This document shows positions 17,944 to 27,446 of a stretch of DNA of 63,185 nt, in pieces. The stretch covers positions 1 to 63,185 of the forward strand of contig NZ_QUDV01000009.1 of NCBI RefSeq assembly GCF_003477705.1, in the 5' to 3' direction. This stretch comes from Dorea sp. AF36-15AT (lineage in GTDB: Bacteria; Bacillota; Clostridia; Lachnospirales; Lachnospiraceae). The position numbers were made by a program, and so were the translations under genes. Positions within the stretch are counted from its first letter, which is position 1. Every line of letters begins with the position of its first letter. Under the pieces are notes generated by a model, which saw only the letters and a program-made list of their open reading frames with translations, had not been told where the DNA came from and searched no databases.

Positions 17944-19981
17944 CTCTGTTACCGTCGGTTTTATCGGCAATCCTAACTGCGGTAAAACCACACTGTTTAA
18001 CGCTTATACCGGTGCCAATCTCAAGGTTGCCAACTGGCCGGGCGTTACGGTAGAAAAGAAAGAAGGGCATACCACCTACGAAGGACAGGATTACACGCTG
18101 ATCGATCTTCCGGGTATCTATAGCCTGACTTCCTATACTATGGAAGAGAAAGTCTCCCGCGAATGTATCCTGAGCGACGAAGTTGATGTGATCATCGATG
18201 TAGCTGACGCATCCAGCCTGGAGCGAAACCTGTATCTGACACTGCAGTTGATCGAACTTGGCAAACCAGTGGTTCTTGCTCTGAATATGATGGATATTGT
18301 AGAGGAACGCGGCATGGAGATTGACCTGCACCGGCTCCCGGAAATGCTGGGCATCCCGGTGATTCCGGTATCTGCCAGAAAGAAAACCGGGCTTTCCATA
18401 TTAATGCACGCCGTTGCACATCACAAAGATGTATTACATCAGGATCCTCTGATCCATCATCATCCGGGACTGCACAGCAAGCACCGCCATGACCATCATG
18501 CGGAGTATACGATGGTGTACACAGATGATATTGAAGATAAAATTGATATTCTGATTGAACGAATCACGCATACATATCCGGACTTTCCGAACAAAAGATG
18601 GTTAGCCATTAAGTACATGGAAAAGGATACCAGTGCTTCCGAACAATGGCCACTTGACACCTCAGATATTCTGGATTGCAGCTATGAAAAAGATTTAATT
18701 AATCAAAAATATGATTTTATTGAGGAAATCATAGGCGAAACACTGGTCAATAAATCCAGCCGTGAAGAGCGTACAGACCGGATTGATCGATGGCTCACCG
18801 GCAAATACACCGGTCTTCCAATCTTCTTACTTATTATGGCAATGGTATTTTTCCTGACCTTTACGGTAGGCGATTTCCTGAAAGGATATTTTGAGATCGC
18901 ATTGGATCTATTTTCTTCGGCGGTAGCCAATGGTCTGGCTTCCATACATACCTATCCGATGCTTCAGTCCCTTGTGGTGGATGGTATCATCGCAGGTGTA
19001 GGTGGTATTCTCACCTTCCTGCCCAATATATTCATTCTGTTCCTTGCCCTCGCATTTCTGGAAGACAGCGGATATATGTCCAGAGTTGCCTTTGTCATGG
19101 ATGACATCATGAGCGGGCTTGGGCTCTCCGGACGCGCATTTATCCCACTTCTGCTCGGATTCGGATGTTCCGTTCCAGCAGTCATGGCCTCCAGGGCTCT
19201 GGAACACAGGAAAGACCGGTTAAAGACTATCCTGATCACACCATTTATGTCCTGCAGTGCCAGACTTCCGATCTATGTATTATTTTCCTCTATGTTTTTT
19301 GGAAAATATGCGATGTTGGTCTGCTATGGCATGTATCTTCTGGGTATCATCGTGGCAATCTTAACTGCATTCATCCTGTCCCGGATTGACAACAGCAAAG
19401 CAGAACATGCGCTGTTGATCGAGCTTCCGGAATACAAGACACCAAATGCCAGAACCATAGCCATCTATGTATGGGAAAAGGTCAAGGATTACCTGACACG
19501 TGCAGGAACCGTCATTTTCCTGGCGTCCGTTGTTATGTGGGTACTTTTAAACTTTGGCCCGAATGGGTATGTAACAGACATCAGCCAGAGCTTCGGTTCC
19601 TATATCGGCAGAGCCATCGTACCTGTCTTCGCACCGGCAGGTCTTGGATACTGGCAGATCATCGTTGCACTGATCGCAGGAATCGCTGCCAAGGAAGTAG
19701 TAGTCTCCAGCTGTGGAGTTCTCTTCGGTATCTCAAACATTGCTACTGCACATGGCATGAGCACTGCGCTGGTTGCCTTAAACAGTATTGGATTCGGTAC
19801 TGCCAATGCTCTGGCGCTGATGGTATTCTGTCTGCTGTATGTTCCGTGTACTGCAACAATTGCTACGATCCGTCGTGAAACCGAAAGCAGAAAGCTTACC
19901 ATTCTCTTTGTACTGTTCCAGCTCTGTGTTGCCTGGATCATGAGTTTTCTGTTCTATCATATCTTTCTGTTAATAGGATAA
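17936..19981 (+). CDS. feoB: Ferrous iron transporter B
   Basis: 681 residues from MNNSVTVGFIGNPNCGKTTL; start overlaps feoA with GAGGAGG upstream. GTPase motifs: G1 GNPNCGKTT, G3 DLPGIYSLTSYTMEE, G4 NMMD. A His-rich stretch (HHHPGLHSKHRHDHHAEY) at about residues 180-197 sits after the G domain and could bind metal. The membrane part has eight or more helices with the two FeoB gate cores (MSRVAFVMDDIMSGLGLSGR, GCSVPAVMASR, and AAKEVVVSSCGVLFG). It imports Fe2+ across the cytoplasmic membrane. A terminator follows directly. Confidence 0.97.
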   Translation: MNNSVTVGFIGNPNCGKTTLFNAYTGANLKVANWPGVTVEKKEGHTTYEGQDYTLIDLPGIYSLTSYTMEEKVSRECILSDEVDVIIDVADASSLERNLYLTLQLIELGKPVVLALNMMDIVEERGMEIDLHRLPEMLGIPVIPVSARKKTGLSILMHAVAHHKDVLHQDPLIHHHPGLHSKHRHDHHAEYTMVYTDDIEDKIDILIERITHTYPDFPNKRWLAIKYMEKDTSASEQWPLDTSDILDCSYEKDLINQKYDFIEEIIGETLVNKSSREERTDRIDRWLTGKYTGLPIFLLIMAMVFFLTFTVGDFLKGYFEIALDLFSSAVANGLASIHTYPMLQSLVVDGIIAGVGGILTFLPNIFILFLALAFLEDSGYMSRVAFVMDDIMSGLGLSGRAFIPLLLGFGCSVPAVMASRALEHRKDRLKTILITPFMSCSARLPIYVLFSSMFFGKYAMLVCYGMYLLGIIVAILTAFILSRIDNSKAEHALLIELPEYKTPNARTIAIYVWEKVKDYLTRAGTVIFLASVVMWVLLNFGPNGYVTDISQSFGSYIGRAIVPVFAPAGLGYWQIIVALIAGIAAKEVVVSSCGVLFGISNIATAHGMSTALVALNSIGFGTANALALMVFCLLYVPCTATIATIRRETESRKLTILFVLFQLCVAWIMSFLFYHIFLLIG

Positions 19982-19996
19982 ATACGAAGTGAAACA

Positions 19997-20034
19997 AGAA
20001 AGGCATCGGGATTGCTCCCGCTGCCTTTCTTTTT
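19997..20034 (+). terminator. feoAB terminator
   Basis: AGAAAGGC..CGGG / CCCG..GCCTTTCT stem followed by TTTTTC, just after feoB. The A-rich opposite flank may also serve the convergent aldehyde dehydrogenase gene. Confidence 0.88.
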
Positions 20035-20066
20035 CTTTATATCTTTCCGTATCTGTGCATAATGGC

Positions 20067-21434
20067 CTACATCAGCTTCTTTAATATATTCAATTTGTTC
20101 TTGAACGGTGCATACCGGATTGGAATATCCAGAAGTACCGATTTCTTCATAATGCTCTTTTTATGTGTAAATGTGTCAAAGCTGTCCTTTCCATGATAGC
20201 CACCCATTCCACTGTTGCCCACGCCGCCGAATGGCATATGGGACGTTGCCAGATGTACTATCGTATCATTGATGCAGCCGCCGCCATAAGACACCTGTTT
20301 GAGCATCATGGCTTCTCTTTGCTTATCTTTCGTGAAGTAATACAATGCTAACGGCCTCGGTCTGGCATTGACCATTTGAATCGCCTCTTCAATATCATAA
20401 AATGTAAGAACCGGAAGCAGCGGTCCGAAAATCTCCTCCTGCATTACCGGGCTCTCCCAGGTCACCTGATCCAACACGGTCGGCTCAATCTTAAGCATGT
20501 CCACATTAGATCCACCACCACATACTATGTGTGCCCGCTCCGTCAGCCCCAGTACACGGTTATAATGCTTTTCATTGATCATCTTCGGATAATCCGGATT
20601 CTGCATCGGATCCTTTCCAAACATCTTACGGATATATTTTTCCATATAACGAACGAGCTTGTCTTTCACACTGTTCTGTACCAGAATATAATCTGGTGCC
20701 ACACAGGTCTGCCCACTATTCAGGAACTTACCCCAGACAATACGCTTTGCCGCCAGCTTCAGATCTGCAGTCTCGTCTACAATACAAGGACTCTTGCCGC
20801 CAAGTTCCAGACTCACCGGTGTCAGATGTGCAGATGCCTTCTCCATGACGTATTTACCAACATTTACACTTCCTGTAAAGAAGATATAGTCAAACTTTTC
20901 ATTCAAAAGTGCCTGATTCTCCTGTCTGCCACCTTCTACTACAGCGATATATTTCTCCTGAAACAATTCTCTCAACATATCTGCCATAACCTTTGTAGTA
21001 TGTGGTGAATACGCAGATGGCTTCACTACTGCACAATTACCTGCACAGATTGCCCCCACAAGTGGTGCGATCGTAAGCTGGAACGGATAATTCCAAGGTG
21101 ACATGATTAACACGATGCCATACGGTTCCGGATATATAAAAGACTTCGATGGAAATTGCGTGATCGGTGTAGGCACTCTCTTCGGTGCTGCCCATTTCCG
21201 AAGATGCTTTAATGTATATCGAATCTCTTCTTTTACTATACCAATCTCAGTAGCATAAGCTTCAAAATTTGATTTATTCAGATCCATATAAAGTGCATCC
21301 ATAATCTCCTGTTCATGTACTGTGATCCACTGATACAGCTTCTTTAACTGGCGGATACGAAACTCCACATCCTTAGTATCACCTGTTTGAAAATACGCTC
21401 TCTGCGTATGCAGCATACTCTTATACTCCATCAT
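20067..21434 (-). CDS. Aldehyde dehydrogenase (class 3 type)
   Basis: 455 residues, length of class 3 ALDH. Catalytic residues are seen as Glu in LELGGKSPCIV and Cys in LNSGQTCVAPDYIL. MSPWNYPFQLTIAPLVGAI is the cofactor-binding stretch, and the C-terminal hydrophobic tail typical of membrane-bound FALDH is absent. It oxidises (probably medium or long-chain, or aromatic) aldehydes with NAD(P). It follows a small membrane protein and a PHP gene in the same direction, possibly one transcript. Substrate unknown. Confidence 0.94.
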   Translation of the reverse strand: MMEYKSMLHTQRAYFQTGDTKDVEFRIRQLKKLYQWITVHEQEIMDALYMDLNKSNFEAYATEIGIVKEEIRYTLKHLRKWAAPKRVPTPITQFPSKSFIYPEPYGIVLIMSPWNYPFQLTIAPLVGAICAGNCAVVKPSAYSPHTTKVMADMLRELFQEKYIAVVEGGRQENQALLNEKFDYIFFTGSVNVGKYVMEKASAHLTPVSLELGGKSPCIVDETADLKLAAKRIVWGKFLNSGQTCVAPDYILVQNSVKDKLVRYMEKYIRKMFGKDPMQNPDYPKMINEKHYNRVLGLTERAHIVCGGGSNVDMLKIEPTVLDQVTWESPVMQEEIFGPLLPVLTFYDIEEAIQMVNARPRPLALYYFTKDKQREAMMLKQVSYGGGCINDTIVHLATSHMPFGGVGNSGMGGYHGKDSFDTFTHKKSIMKKSVLLDIPIRYAPFKNKLNILKKLM

Positions 21435-21457
21435 AATGTTCTCCTATTTCAACTATC

Positions 21458-21631
21458 TCAGATGGCAAGCTGTGTGTCGGTGCCATAACAGATTGCTGCT
21501 GCGCACACACACCACATCGCCAGATATACAATGCCCGGTATCCTTGTCTCTGCAAATCCATATACCAGAATAATCATGAGCATCGCAATCACACCTGCCA
21601 CTGCTACTAATTTCTTTCCTAATTTTTTCAT
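21458..21631 (-). CDS. Small two-helix membrane protein
   Basis: 57 residues starting MKKLGKKLVAVAGVIAML, chosen for the GGAAGTGAGG site 8 nt upstream. Two hydrophobic segments (about 8-28 and 34-50: IPGIVYLAMWCVCAAAICYG). It lies between the PHP protein and the aldehyde dehydrogenase in the same direction. I do not recognise a family. Confidence 0.6.
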   Translation of the reverse strand: MKKLGKKLVAVAGVIAMLMIILVYGFAETRIPGIVYLAMWCVCAAAICYGTDTQLAI

Positions 21632-21692
21632 AAAAGAACACCTCACTTCCTGTAATCAATATAGCAAGTAAGGTGTCCAATAATCCGTACAC

Positions 21693-22535
21693 CTATTTCT
21701 TTGAGCGGAATTTTTTTGCTTTTTTAAGATATGGGATCTCGATCGGATCTACCGGAGTCACCGGGTTCTCAATCTTATCTTTTCTTCTCCGTTTGAAATA
21801 CTTCAGCATAGCTCCTCCCCGGTTATAGAACCAGAACAGATCTGCCAGTATCTTGTGAAATGCTCCCATTTTCTCCTTGGTAGTTCTGCCATACAGAACA
21901 CCTCCGGCCTGAATTGCTGCCTTTTCCCGGATCAGATTAATAAGCTCCGTCTCACAGGTAACCATCTCCGGAAGTATCGTATAGCCTGTCCCGATACAGT
22001 CTGGCTTGTGGGCATCACTTCCACCAACTCCCGGTTTCCCGTATTCAGCCGCAAGTCTGGCTGCACTGTCATTAGACTCCTGTGATTCGCATGCGTTAAA
22101 CACCTCTATAAAATCAAATCTTTTCACAAATTCCTGTGACTTCCGATACCTTTTTGTATTGGTCATACTCATATATTTAGCTCCATACGGATGCGCCGGG
22201 CCAAGGATACCTCCATGCCTGTGTACGAATTCAATCAGCATCGATACCGGAAGACCTTTTAACTCCAACAGCCTCATACGAACGCCCTCCGGCATAATGC
22301 AGAGCATATGTCCTGCATCCAGTGTATCATACTCAATGCCTTTCAAAACTACGAAATCCTGGTGAGCTTTCCCTTTCATTTCATATTTCCAATGCCTGTA
22401 ACCATGATAACTGTCGTGGTCCGTGATCAGCATTCCATCAAAGCCTTTTTCTTTCAGAACAGTAATATATTCATCCAGGCTTACCCGGCTGTCAATCGAG
22501 CCTTCATGCACATGACAATGCATATCTATCTTCAT
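21693..22535 (-). CDS. PHP-domain metal-dependent phosphoesterase
   Basis: 280 residues. PHP motifs with metal ligands are MKIDMHCHVHEGSIDS, ITDHDSYHGY, KGIEYDTLDAGHM, GPAHPYG and GGSDAHKPDCIGTG. The tail (about 210-280) is basic. Related proteins are trinucleotide or nucleoside 3',5'-bisphosphate phosphatases, or of unknown function. First gene of a possible three-gene group with the small membrane protein and the aldehyde dehydrogenase. Confidence 0.88.
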   Translation of the reverse strand: MKIDMHCHVHEGSIDSRVSLDEYITVLKEKGFDGMLITDHDSYHGYRHWKYEMKGKAHQDFVVLKGIEYDTLDAGHMLCIMPEGVRMRLLELKGLPVSMLIEFVHRHGGILGPAHPYGAKYMSMTNTKRYRKSQEFVKRFDFIEVFNACESQESNDSAARLAAEYGKPGVGGSDAHKPDCIGTGYTILPEMVTCETELINLIREKAAIQAGGVLYGRTTKEKMGAFHKILADLFWFYNRGGAMLKYFKRRRKDKIENPVTPVDPIEIPYLKKAKKFRSKK

Positions 22536-22656
22536 GTGTAAGCCTCCTTTGTCATTTTTTCTTTATTATACCACGTTACTGCCAAAATACAACAAAGGCA
22601 GTCTGCCCGCCACAGTCTCTGCTGTCACTGGCAAACTGCCTTCTACTTCATTTAAA

Positions 22657-23520
22657 TCACTCTATGATCTTAAAATCATCATCAAAGTCAAGATTATCAT
22701 ATCCGGATTCCAGATCATCATCAAGATATCCTTCATCCTCATCATAATCTCCATCCAGACTGTCCTCGCTGTCTAGAACATCGTCGTAATCTGTCTCCAG
22801 ATCATCGTCATCTTCCAGATCGGTTACTTCTGTATCATCCATATTATCATCGTCAAGCAACATTCGTGCCTGCTCTACTTCTGCTTCTCTGGATTCTTTT
22901 TCTCTGTGCTCTCCGGCTTTCTTGACCTGCTTCCTGCCAACCTGTCTGGATCGCATGATGAACTGTACTGCCACACAGATTGCAATAAGCACTACCGGCA
23001 CTCCAATCACTGCTGCCAGATAATTACCTAACCCCAACATGGAAACAGCTGCATTACCTGCCATGTAACCACCATAAATGGATGTGATAATAATTACCAA
23101 TGGATCAAACATCTTCATCGTAACGATCGCGAGAACCAATCCTAACACGCCACATACAGCAATCACCGGTATAACCTGCTGATTGATAGCCGATACTCCC
23201 ATGCTGAATATTGCCAGCCATACAAAGAAAAATATACCAACTCTGTAAAATACACATACAAGAATCGCCAGTATCACTGCGCCTCCTGCCATAGCTCCCA
23301 CAGAAGCCATTCCATTCAGTCCTGCCACAACAGAAACGATGCCCCCTGCTGCCACTCCCAGAACCAGTCCTACCAATGCTGCCCACACACGTGCCAGTTT
23401 CAATCCAAACAGACCGATGATCAATCCGATACAGATCGTAACCGCCAGTATAACCGTACTCTGCAGAAAGGACAAACCATTGCCCACTATCTGATTTACC
23501 TGGGTCATCATATCACTCAT
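22657..23520 (-). CDS. TM198/DUF4203-like membrane protein with acidic tail
   Basis: 287 residues. Seven or so closely packed Gly/Ala/Val-rich helices (about 20-195) resemble the TM198/DUF4203 fold. A charged linker (RQVGRKQVKKAGEHREKE) is followed by an extremely acidic C-terminus (about residues 225-287, runs such as DLEDDDDLETDYDD). Function unknown. The tail could bind cations or basic proteins; the next gene upstream on this strand encodes a very Lys/Ala-rich protein, which is an intriguing charge match but not evidence of interaction. Confidence 0.75.
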   Translation of the reverse strand: MSDMMTQVNQIVGNGLSFLQSTVILAVTICIGLIIGLFGLKLARVWAALVGLVLGVAAGGIVSVVAGLNGMASVGAMAGGAVILAILVCVFYRVGIFFFVWLAIFSMGVSAINQQVIPVIAVCGVLGLVLAIVTMKMFDPLVIIITSIYGGYMAGNAAVSMLGLGNYLAAVIGVPVVLIAICVAVQFIMRSRQVGRKQVKKAGEHREKESREAEVEQARMLLDDDNMDDTEVTDLEDDDDLETDYDDVLDSEDSLDGDYDEDEGYLDDDLESGYDNLDFDDDFKIIE

Positions 23521-23572
23521 ACTACTTCTCCTTTGTGTTACTCCTTCATGACTGCATCTTCCGGTGAGCCGA

Positions 23573-24121
23573 TTAGAATTCTACTGATCCACTCTCTGTT
23601 TCGTTGATCACATAGTATACTTTGCTTTCTTCCGGTTTAATATAAAGATCCATAGTCTTGATCTCACCGATCTTGTGACCGGACTTTTTCCATGCTTTCT
23701 TTACATCAGCAATCATTGTATTCTCATGTACCTGCTTGCCATAGTATTCTACGTAAGCATTTACCTTCATGTCTTTTTTGCTTCTTCTTGTAGTTGCTTT
23801 CTTTGCAGCTTTTTTAGTTTCTTCTACAACTGTCTTAGCTGCTGCTTTTGTCTCTTTTGCTGCTGTCTTAGCTGCCGCTTTTGTCTCTTTTACCGCTTTC
23901 TTGGCTGCCGGCTTAACTTCTGCTGCTGCATTCTTCACTGCCGCTGCTGTCTTGATTTCTTTTTCTTCTGTACCCGGCTCAGCCTTTTCTGAAGTCTCAG
24001 CAGCCTTTTCAACTGCTGCAACCTTTCTTGCTACTGCCTGTGCTTCAGACACAGCCTTTCTTGCTGCTGCCTGTGCCTCTGCTGCAACATTCTTACCAGC
24101 CGTCTTCTTAGTTCTTGCCAT
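23573..24121 (-). CDS. Ala/Lys-rich histone H1-like protein with DUF6465 domain
   Basis: 182 residues. Residues 1-115 are almost only Ala, Lys, Glu and Thr, with repeats of the kind AAKETKAAAKTAA and AARKAVSEAQ, like eukaryotic H1 tails and bacterial AlgP/Hc1-type proteins. The C-terminal about 65 residues (KVNAYVEYYGKQVHENTMIA, KVYYVINETESGSVEF) form a DUF6465-type domain found in many Lachnospiraceae proteins. The basic repeats suggest nucleic-acid or polyanion binding; this is inference. RBS AGGAGG-like sequence precedes the ATG. Confidence 0.82.
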   Translation of the reverse strand: MARTKKTAGKNVAAEAQAAARKAVSEAQAVARKVAAVEKAAETSEKAEPGTEEKEIKTAAAVKNAAAEVKPAAKKAVKETKAAAKTAAKETKAAAKTVVEETKKAAKKATTRRSKKDMKVNAYVEYYGKQVHENTMIADVKKAWKKSGHKIGEIKTMDLYIKPEESKVYYVINETESGSVEF

Positions 24122-24251
24122 GACAAATCCTCCAAATACTATATTCTATCTACACTTATGTGCTGTCCCATTCTGTCTGACCTCTGATGTAACAGAAATT
24201 ATTATAGCACTTCTGGAAGATATTTCAATTAAAGATTACAGCGTAACTATT

Positions 24252-24563
24252 TTATTTACCGACAAAAGTCAACAATTCCTGCTTTGTCTGCTCTCCAACT
24301 GTACGTTTCACAACCTCTCCATTCTCAAAAATGAGAAAAGTAGGAATAGACATAACGCGGTATTCTCTGGCAATATCCATGGCGCTGTCAATATCCAGCT
24401 TGCACACCCTAATATCCGGATACTCATCTGCGATTTCTTCTACGATCGGTCCCATATTCTGACACGGTCCGCACCACTGTGCCCAGAAGTCTACCAATAC
24501 CGGCTTATCTGCCTTTAATACTACATCTTTAAAATGTTCTGCTGTTACATGTATTGCTGCCAT
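24252..24563 (-). CDS. trxA: Thioredoxin
   Basis: 103 residues, standard length. Active site WAQWCGPCQNMGP; the cis-Pro segment is MSIPTFLIFENGEVV. Cytosolic disulfide reductase. It stands between the histone-like gene and the GTPase gene, all on the minus strand, with its own RBS (AGAGGA). No thioredoxin reductase nearby. Confidence 0.97.
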   Translation of the reverse strand: MAAIHVTAEHFKDVVLKADKPVLVDFWAQWCGPCQNMGPIVEEIADEYPDIRVCKLDIDSAMDIAREYRVMSIPTFLIFENGEVVKRTVGEQTKQELLTFVGK

Positions 24564-24704
24564 ATATTTATCCTCTTTTCTTTTTTAGATAGTTTGTAAG
24601 TTCCTGATCAGATTATACATGATACCTGAAAAAATATCACTGTTTTTCCTCAATATATCCTCACAAAAAATCTCATTAACCCTATTTAAGATCTAATGAA
24701 TATC

Positions 24705-27446
24705 TCACTTCAGATTCTTTCTGCCAAGCCTCACTTCTTCCATATGACGCACCAGATTTTCATCCATATGGTCAAACAGATAGTTGCGATCAGATTCTCT
24801 GTGTCTGTCCCATTCTTCCCGGATCTGCCTCTCTGTAAATGCGATCTCTTCACGAAATTCTCTGGCTGAGATCAGATGTGCCCCCTGGCTGGTTGTGATC
24901 ACCTGCTCCACGCCATCTGAGGTCACAACCGTCACATGTCGTTTTCTTCCAATCTCATGGACTACTTTTTCGATATACTGATCGGCAGTCTCAGCTTCCT
25001 TGGTAAATACCACATGGATATTGTGATAACGTTGGATTTCCAGTACCTCACCGTCTACCTTATAGGCATCAAATACCAGAATGAGTACACATCTGCGGAA
25101 GCCCTGATAATTGCTCAGCACATCCATCAGTTTATTTCTCGCCGCCTCAATATTATCTTTTGCCAGTTCTTTTAACTCATCCCAGGCAAAGATTACATTA
25201 TAACCATCTACCAGCAGATACTCTATTCCGTCATCTCGATGCTTTTTCGGCTTACTGTCCACTGTCACTACCGTCTGACCGACAGGCGCATTCCTCCGCT
25301 CGATCTTGCCATACGTACGGATAAAGATATCTTCCAGCTCTTTTTCTTCTTTGGCATTCCATCCGATGCCAGCCGAAGACGGTGCTTTCTTTCCGGTCAT
25401 GCGGTCCTTACGGCGTGCAGAAGACGTATCAGTTGTCATGTCCTTCTGAATCTCCTGCCGCTTTTTCAGTTGACTCTCGATATGCATATGCGAGAACACT
25501 TCATTCCATGGCACATAATATCCTGCTCCATGGGAACAGAATACAGAACCAGCCGGATTCTCCGTATCTGCTTCCGGATCATAGCCAATTTCTTCTATCA
25601 CAGTATCCTGATCTGCACACGGACGATAACCGTCTAATGTACAAAACAGCCGTCCCCTGCCTCTGGTATAGGTCGTCACTTCCATCTGATAATCCCGCAT
25701 AGCAGATACCGGCGCCATTCCTGTGATTACTGTCATATCACCGTCCGTTTCCGGCGGTTCAAATTCGCCATGCATCTTCTGAATGTCATTCAGAGCTCTT
25801 CCCACATTCTCTGCCGGGATCTCCATAGCAAATGAATAATACGGTTCCAGCAGCACATTATCTGCCTGCATCAGTCCCTGCCGCACTGCACGGTATACTG
25901 CCTGCCGGAAATCTCCGCCCTCCGTATGCTTGAGATGTGCTCTTCCTGCTGCCAGTGTAATATGAACATCCGTAATCACAGAGCCTGTCAGCACGCCCCG
26001 GTGCTGCTTCTCATACAGATGTGTCAGAATCAGTCTCTGCCAGTTCTTATCCAGGATATCTTCACTACACTCCGTGTCACACACCACACCACTGCCTGGT
26101 TCACCCGGTTCCATGATCAGATGTACTTCCGAATAATGGCGGAGCGGTTCATAATGTCCCACTCCTTCTACCGTATTGCGGATTGTTTCTTTATACACGA
26201 TACTTCCTGCATCAAATGTAACCGCAATACCAAATCGCTCTTCGATCAGGCTTCTTAAGATCTCAATCTGGATCTCGCCCATGAGTTGAACACCAATCTC
26301 ACCATTTTCTTCCTTCCATACAATCCGCAGCATCGGATCTTCTTCTTCCAACTGCTTCAGATAGCCAAGCATGGTATGCGCATCCACTTCTCGTGGATAC
26401 TGCACACGGTAGCTGAGTACTGGTTCCAGCATTGGTGCCGAAACATCCTTCTCATCACCAAGTGTCATGCCTGGTCTGGTAAATGCGAGACCAGTCACTG
26501 CGCAGACAGTGCCAGCTTCCGCTTCCTGCACAAGCTCGTACTTTTCTCCCGAATAAATACGAATCTGGTTAACTTTTTCTTTCTTTTGTTCTTCATTTGT
26601 TTCTTCAGCAAACAGTGCTTCTTTTACTTTCAGACTGCCTCCGGTAATCTTCATATGTGTCAGCCGGTTGCCTGACGGATCTCTGGATATCTTATAGACT
26701 CTCGCGCCAAACACATTCGGATAAACCGGTGATTCCGTATACGCTTCCAGTCCCTGAAGAAAAGCTTCGATTCCTTCCTGTTTTAAAGCAGAACCAAAAT
26801 AACATGGAAACAGACGTCTGCTGCGTATCAGGCGTCGTATCGTATCTGCCGACAGCGTATCTGTTTCCAGATATTCTTCCATAGCATTTTCTTCTAACAT
26901 CGCCATGCTCTCCAGCCATTCGCTCTCTGACACCGCTACCCTTGCATTGCCTTCAGTCAGACCGGCTGATCCTGGAAATGCTGTGCAGCCTTCTGACAGC
27001 CTGTTCTGTAATTCTGTCAACACTTTTTCCGGATCCGTTCCTGCCTGATCCATCTTATTTACAAAGATGAAGGTCGGAATCTGATATCTGGCGAGCAGCC
27101 GCCACAGAGTCTCCGTGTGTCCCTGCACACCATCAGCTCCATTTACCACCAGAATTGCATAATCCAACACCTGTAATGTACGTTCCATTTCTGCCGCAAA
27201 ATCTACATGTCCCGGCGTATCAAGAAGTGTCACCGGACGGTCACCCAGCATGATCTCCGCCTGTTTGGAAAATATCGTAATGCCACGGCTCTGCTCCAGT
27301 TCATAATTATCCAGATAGGCATCCCCATGATCGACTCTTCCGAGCTTACGGATCTTTCCCGTCTGAAAAAGTATGCTCTCTGCCAGTGTCGTCTTACCGG
27401 AATCCACGTGCGCCAGAATTCCTGCCGTCAACTTACATTTCGACAT
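24705..27446 (-). CDS. TetM-like translational GTPase fused to NYN/YacP RNase domain
   Basis: 913 residues, about 270 longer than Tet(M). Residues 1-650 are an EF-G-like ribosomal-protection GTPase: G1 AHVDSGKTTLAES, G2/switch SRGITIFSKQAE, G3 DTPGHVDF, G4 NKMDQAGTD. Domains III-V follow (TRGRGRLFCTLDGYRPC near 620). After a linker (about 660-730) comes a NYN/PIN-like domain: EYLLVDGYNVIFAWDE, VLILVFDAYKVDGE, FTKEAETADQYIEK and VVTSDGVEQ. This matches YacP/Rae1, a ribosome-dependent mRNA endonuclease. The fusion suggests a factor that enters the A site and cuts mRNA or clears ribosomes, rather than plain tetracycline resistance. It overlaps the parvulin gene by 14 nt. Confidence 0.92.
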   Translation of the reverse strand: MSKCKLTAGILAHVDSGKTTLAESILFQTGKIRKLGRVDHGDAYLDNYELEQSRGITIFSKQAEIMLGDRPVTLLDTPGHVDFAAEMERTLQVLDYAILVVNGADGVQGHTETLWRLLARYQIPTFIFVNKMDQAGTDPEKVLTELQNRLSEGCTAFPGSAGLTEGNARVAVSESEWLESMAMLEENAMEEYLETDTLSADTIRRLIRSRRLFPCYFGSALKQEGIEAFLQGLEAYTESPVYPNVFGARVYKISRDPSGNRLTHMKITGGSLKVKEALFAEETNEEQKKEKVNQIRIYSGEKYELVQEAEAGTVCAVTGLAFTRPGMTLGDEKDVSAPMLEPVLSYRVQYPREVDAHTMLGYLKQLEEEDPMLRIVWKEENGEIGVQLMGEIQIEILRSLIEERFGIAVTFDAGSIVYKETIRNTVEGVGHYEPLRHYSEVHLIMEPGEPGSGVVCDTECSEDILDKNWQRLILTHLYEKQHRGVLTGSVITDVHITLAAGRAHLKHTEGGDFRQAVYRAVRQGLMQADNVLLEPYYSFAMEIPAENVGRALNDIQKMHGEFEPPETDGDMTVITGMAPVSAMRDYQMEVTTYTRGRGRLFCTLDGYRPCADQDTVIEEIGYDPEADTENPAGSVFCSHGAGYYVPWNEVFSHMHIESQLKKRQEIQKDMTTDTSSARRKDRMTGKKAPSSAGIGWNAKEEKELEDIFIRTYGKIERRNAPVGQTVVTVDSKPKKHRDDGIEYLLVDGYNVIFAWDELKELAKDNIEAARNKLMDVLSNYQGFRRCVLILVFDAYKVDGEVLEIQRYHNIHVVFTKEAETADQYIEKVVHEIGRKRHVTVVTSDGVEQVITTSQGAHLISAREFREEIAFTERQIREEWDRHRESDRNYLFDHMDENLVRHMEEVRLGRKNLK

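Noticed and set aside
18703..19941. Minus-strand ORFs opposite feoB
   Set aside because: They mirror strongly conserved feoB coding sequence and have no independent support.
21453..21692. 79-residue ORF overlapping the small membrane protein
   Set aside because: It is Cys/Arg-rich in an off frame without an RBS; the 57-residue frame has two membrane helices and a good RBS.
24705..27446. Plain tetracycline resistance gene tet(M)/tet(W)
   Set aside because: The protein is about 270 residues too long with a NYN nuclease domain and sits in a housekeeping-like operon, not on a mobile element.
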